A stretch of 64,000 nt of DNA, from positions 91,934 through 155,933 of the forward strand of contig AZLU01000088.1 of assembly GCA_002224055.1 (NCBI GenBank). The letters run 5' to 3'. The translations under genes were made by a program, and so were the position numbers. This DNA is from Pezizomycotina sp. ARF18 (taxonomy: Eukaryota > Ascomycota). Each line of letters opens with the position of its first letter. Positions within the stretch are counted from its first letter, which is position 1. This document shows positions 60,702-64,000 of the stretch, piece by piece. Below the pieces are notes generated by a model. It was given only the letters and a program-made list of their open reading frames with translations. It did no database searches and was not told the DNA's origin.

Positions 60702-61769
60702 TTACCATAAGGACGACAACGCCTTTAACTCCTCCCTCAACGCCTTTAGCACATGCAGCGCCTGTCCAGCTGCGAGCCTATCGCAATCATATCGCCACAA
60801 CAGAAACCATATTAAACCCCTTCTGCGCAAACTCCTTCGCCTGTTCTCCAGACGTGCAATAATATCCCAACCGACTTTCCGTGCCTACTCGCGGCGTCGC
60901 GTATCTTTTCGATAGCAGCGACGAGGGTCCGTCCATAAAAGCTGAGATTATCGGTGCCCGATGGAATTTCCGAGGTCAAGGGCCGATGAAGAGGACGTCG
61001 ATGCCGGGGTAGCTGCTATTTCGTTGACCTTTTTGGTTGATTTCAATTAGCCAGTGCCAACATAACACGGTATTGATGTGAATGTTTCGTACATTTTCAA
61101 GTCCTTCTTTCGTTCTATCTGTACGATCGTGACGAGGGAGTCGTTCGCTTGCTGCAAGTATTCTAGCGTCGTCTCTATGCCAATGCGGCCATCGGACTTT
61201 GTTTTATTCCAACTTAATAATTAGCGTGAGAACATGCGAATCAAAGACAAATTTCGAGAATAGGTAGTTGAAACATACAATGGTGATCGAAGCCTCGCGC
61301 TCCCATCGGGGAAACTTCGAAGAGCTAATCGCTCTGCGCGTCGTCCGCATTGTTCACAGCGGCACCATGACGGCGTGAGCTCCGGAATCAAGAGCACCTA
61401 AAAAGATTCCAATTGATCAGACATTGGGTATCAGGCGAAATATGTGACTAATGAGGTGACTAGAAGCGCACGTTTGAACATCCACCCTTCGCTTCCAGGA
61501 TGCGAACAACGGGACTAGATCCAGCCGTGGCGATAGCCATGACGCTCTCGTGCATGGCCGAGTCATCAATGTTCCCGTGCTCGCAGTCGACGGTGACAAA
61601 GTCGAAGCCGACCTTGGCGATCGTTCGGGAGAGTTGTGACCCGTAGCATCTAGCAGTGAAAATTATAACTTTAGTAAATTGAAGCAAAAATACTACTAGC
61701 CTTCGCTATAAATTGGGTTCCCAGAATCCTAGACTCCGCGGGGGGAAACATCCCAAGCTCCGCAGACAT
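60702..61769 (-). CDS. HpcH/HpaI aldolase/citrate lyase family protein, several frameshifts
   Basis: Class II pyruvate aldolase-type enzyme that cleaves or forms 2-keto-acid C-C bonds with a divalent metal. Likely start ATG 61767-61769 (MSAELGMFPPAESRILGTQF), an intron to about 61653 (..CTGCTAG), then GSQLSRTIAKVGFDFVTVDC, EHGNIDDSAMHESVMAIATA and SSPVVRI. After another intron: GALDSGAHAVMVPL, NADDA; TIVQIERTKEGLENV, which includes the metal-ligand Glu in QIE; an intron (GTACGA.., about 61034); EIAATPGIDVLFIGP with DLGNSIGH in a shifted frame; LVAAIEKIRDAASRHGKSVG; CTSGEQAKEFAQKGFNMVSV; and ALHVLKALREELKALSSLW, stop TAA 60702-60704. Family-typical order and length. Frame changes are single bases. 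Its substrate cannot be read from the sequence. Confidence 0.8.
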
Positions 61770-62591
61770 TTAGAGCTTAATCAAGGATTCCAAACGTACC
61801 TGCCATGCTCCCCACGCCGTCTTCGAGCCGACGACAATGCTTGCAAAAGCCTATTCGCAGATCTCATGGACGCCATACTGTCTGATGCTAATGATGCTGA
61901 TGCTGATGTCTCACAATGCCTGGGAGCTGTCGGTGAATTGAGCTTGTTATATACCTTGTTTGAACCGTTTTTGAGCGACCGGTTAAAAGCTCGGAATAAA
62001 GCGGCATTAAATATGCTCGTATCTCAGAGCTAAAGGATGCAAAAACCCCTCGTATTTATTTCTAGCGCTGACAGGTTCCAGATAGACAGAAGACCCGCAT
62101 GTTCCTGCATAAATACGAGAATCTAGATCCTGTCATCTTTAATTTATAGTCATAATGCCCTGCTTATTCGTGTTTAAAGTCCTGCACGGTGGTGTTGATA
62201 GAATTTCGAGTCGGCGAGACGTATTGCGGCGAACGCGAAATGTCGCGCGACGTCATAAGTGCGGCATCTCTTCCTCACATGATTTGCCGCACGCCGCATC
62301 GCCAAGTCTCGCGACATTTGGTTAAGGAAGTTTCCAGAACCTCTAAAAAGCTACCGACTTTTTTTTCTTTCATATTTTTTCCTTTGGAGCTTAACAACGT
62401 AAACAAAGAATTCTTTGCTTTCTCCACGATACTTCCTTTCCTCTTAACCAAGTCTCTTAGCAGCCGCTTTTATCATCACAAACAGCTTCTCATTTATGTT
62501 CTTCCGTAGAAATACTTCTGTTCTGAGTACGAAAACGGTCCAAAACCTCTCAGCTAGTTAGCTTCCAAAGCTCGAAAAAGACAGGTCAACG
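61770..62591. other. Divergent intergenic region between aldolase (-) and CHORD gene (+)
   Basis: Holds both promoters. A (GAT/GCTGAT)n-like patch lies at about 61882-61905. An inverted pair TGTCGCGCGA / TCGCGACAT near 62240 and 62310 could be a regulatory palindrome. CT-rich leader before 62592. Confidence 0.4.
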
Positions 62592-63810
62592 ATGTCGCAA
62601 AAGTGTGTGAACAAGGGATGCGGGAAGACGTTCACGGACCCAGAAGAGCCCTGCGTCCACCACCCAGGACGCCAATCTTCCACGAGGGCAGAAAGGTAAC
62701 CGGAAGCTTCATCATGCCCCGCCCCGCTACCCCACTAAACCTCCCACAAGCTCCCTCCAAGCTCCAACAGCTCATCACTAACGTGTTCTTCACTCTCGCA
62801 GGCTGGAAGTGCTGCAAACCCGCGTCCTAACCTTCGACGAGTTCCTCTCGATCCCACCCTGCACGACCGGCAAGCACTCCACTGTCGAAGTCGCGCACGG
62901 CGCCGAAGATCTAGGTTCGGGAATCCAGCGAGGGGCCGGCGCCGGCCTCCGGGCCTTTCCGTCGACGGGAAAGAGGTTATGCACCCACGCCTCGCAGCTG
63001 GACAGGAACCGAGGTCGCGCTTGCCGGTTGCCGAGCACAGGCCCACGCCGTCCCCCGGCCCGCCGAAGGAAGAGGTGATCGAGGAGGACGATCCGAATAT
63101 TCCGGTCCCAGAGGGTGCAAAGTGCAAGAGGAATGCGTGTGAGGTTGTGTATGAGGGGAGGAGACGAGGAAGGGGAAGTGCGTACATCATCCGGGACGGC
63201 ACTTTTCCACGAAGGTACGATCACCTAGCAATCGAAATTCCCAATCCGGAAGAGTTTGATAAGAGCTCACTTTTCTTCACGTCAATGTCTAGGTTCAAAG
63301 GCTGGACTGCTGCAAGCGCCGCGTCCTCGAGTTCTCCGAATTCCTCAAAATCGGCGGATGCACCGAAGGCAACCACATGTTCGCCGGCTCAAAAAAAGCA
63401 CCGGAGGACGAAGAAATGGTGACCTGCCGCACGGACTTCTACCAGACGTACACGCACGTCAACGTTTCGATATTCCTGAAAAAGTCGACGGGGAGCGCGC
63501 CAAGGTTGTCTTTGCGGAGCAGGAATGACGTCGACCTGCCAACGAGCGATCAGAAGAGGTTTAAGAGCAAGATTCCGCTGTTCGGGCTGATCGTTCCGGG
63601 AGGAGAGCAGCTATACGGTTAAAGGGACGAAAGGTGGAAGCTAAGCTAAAGAAAGGTAAGCCGAATCTTTCTCTCTATGCTTCTTATGGTAACGACCCGG
63701 GTGGGGAGATGAGGCTAACTGTACATAGCCGACGGACGGCGTGGTCGACGCTCCGTAGCGACGAGGAGAGCGATCAGATCATCCAGATCGGGCGTCCCGG
63801 CACGGCATAA
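62592..63810 (+). CDS. CHORD-CHORD-CS domain protein (Rar1/CHP-1/melusin-type co-chaperone), several frameshifts
   Basis: Zinc-binding partner of the Hsp90/Sgt1 chaperone system. Start ATG 62592. CHORD1: MSQKCVNKGCGKTFTDPEEP, CVHHPG, then after intron 62696-62801 (GTAACC..CAG) GWKCCKP and RVLTFDEFLSIPPCTTGKHS. Linker about 62890-63100 with a Pro-rich stretch. CHORD2: EGAKCKRNACEVVYEG, CVHHPG in a shifted frame, FHEG, intron about 63213-63292 (GTACGA..TCTAG), FKGW, CCKRRVLEFSEFLKIGGCTE, GNHMFAGSKKAPEDEEMVTC. CS domain: RTDFYQTYTHVNVSIFLKK, KVVFAEQE, VDLPTSDQKRFKSKIPLFGL. Then intron 63656-63728 and the last exon ADGRAWSTLRSDEESDQIIQ, IGRPGTA, stop 63808-63810. All zinc-ligand Cys/His blocks are present. 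Around seven one-base shifts. Confidence 0.85.
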
Positions 63811-64000
63811 GGCGGGATATAGAAGGTTGAGCATATTAAGTAAAAAGCGCATCGTGCCTACCATATTTTCTTCTCATTCTCATCTGATCTCAATTCAAAA
63901 TTTTTGGAGCGTGTTTTTTATGGAAGTTATCATTTATATACGGCGTCGAAGAAAAGACGTGCAGAGAAAGAACAAATACACCTTTTGTATTCATGTTATA
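63811..64000. other. 3' flank of the CHORD gene
   Basis: AT-rich trailer; no further gene before the window ends. Confidence 0.5.

Noticed and set aside
1-64000. CRISPR arrays, insertion sequences, LTR or LINE elements
   Set aside because: No regularly spaced repeats, no reverse transcriptase, integrase or transposase motifs, and no terminal repeats seen by eye.

Overview
The window is nuclear DNA of a filamentous ascomycete (Pezizomycotina). The evidence is a Zn2Cys6 regulator, an ACS-family transporter, a CKB2-type casein kinase 2 beta subunit, a DUF3712-like protein and a CHORD-CS protein. Most introns are 60-110 nt with GT..CTAAY..AG signals (one is 227 nt), and long AT-rich spacers are full of A/T homopolymers. 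I see no rRNA, convincing tRNA, CRISPR array or recognisable transposon.

Layout. 1-3.3 kb: a Zn2Cys6 regulator running off the left edge and an ACS/allantoate-permease-type MFS transporter, both minus. 4.05-9.8 kb: three tandem minus-strand paralogues (family Y, N-terminal signature like fungal CorA-like proteins). 10.3-13.7 kb: a hotdog thioesterase and a zinc alcohol dehydrogenase, both minus. 15.5-17.8 kb: coding-like DNA I cannot name. 19.6-20.8 kb: CK2 beta-prime on plus, followed by a 205/210-bp tandem duplication. 25.5-27.7 kb: two plus-strand copies of an unrecognised family (family X). 27.7-37.5 kb: no gene recognised. 37.55-38.84 kb: DUF3712-like membrane protein. 38.8-45.5 kb: no gene recognised. 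45.56-50.1 kb: three tandem minus-strand copies of family X. 51.0-53.0 kb: an unknown long protein. 54.7-55.3 kb: a single-pass membrane protein. 58.3-58.7 kb: a small secreted cysteine-rich peptide. 60.7-61.8 kb: HpcH/HpaI aldolase. 62.6-63.8 kb: CHORD-CHORD-CS protein.

Almost every recognisable gene, including normally essential ones, is cut by one-base reading-frame shifts while codons, motifs and splice sites between the shifts are intact. The tandem duplication shows the same one-base length differences. The simplest reading is an indel-prone, unpolished long-read assembly, so most 'broken' genes here are probably intact in the organism. Exceptions with better signs of real decay are noted.

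The most interesting biology is family X. Five diverged copies share an ordered set of motifs and an intron at the same place, just after a W/VEYVG or WEYMG motif. Next come the family Y triplet and the cysteine-rich secreted peptide. The genes do not form one pathway. The regulator beside the transporter is the only pair whose adjacency suggests a functional link.
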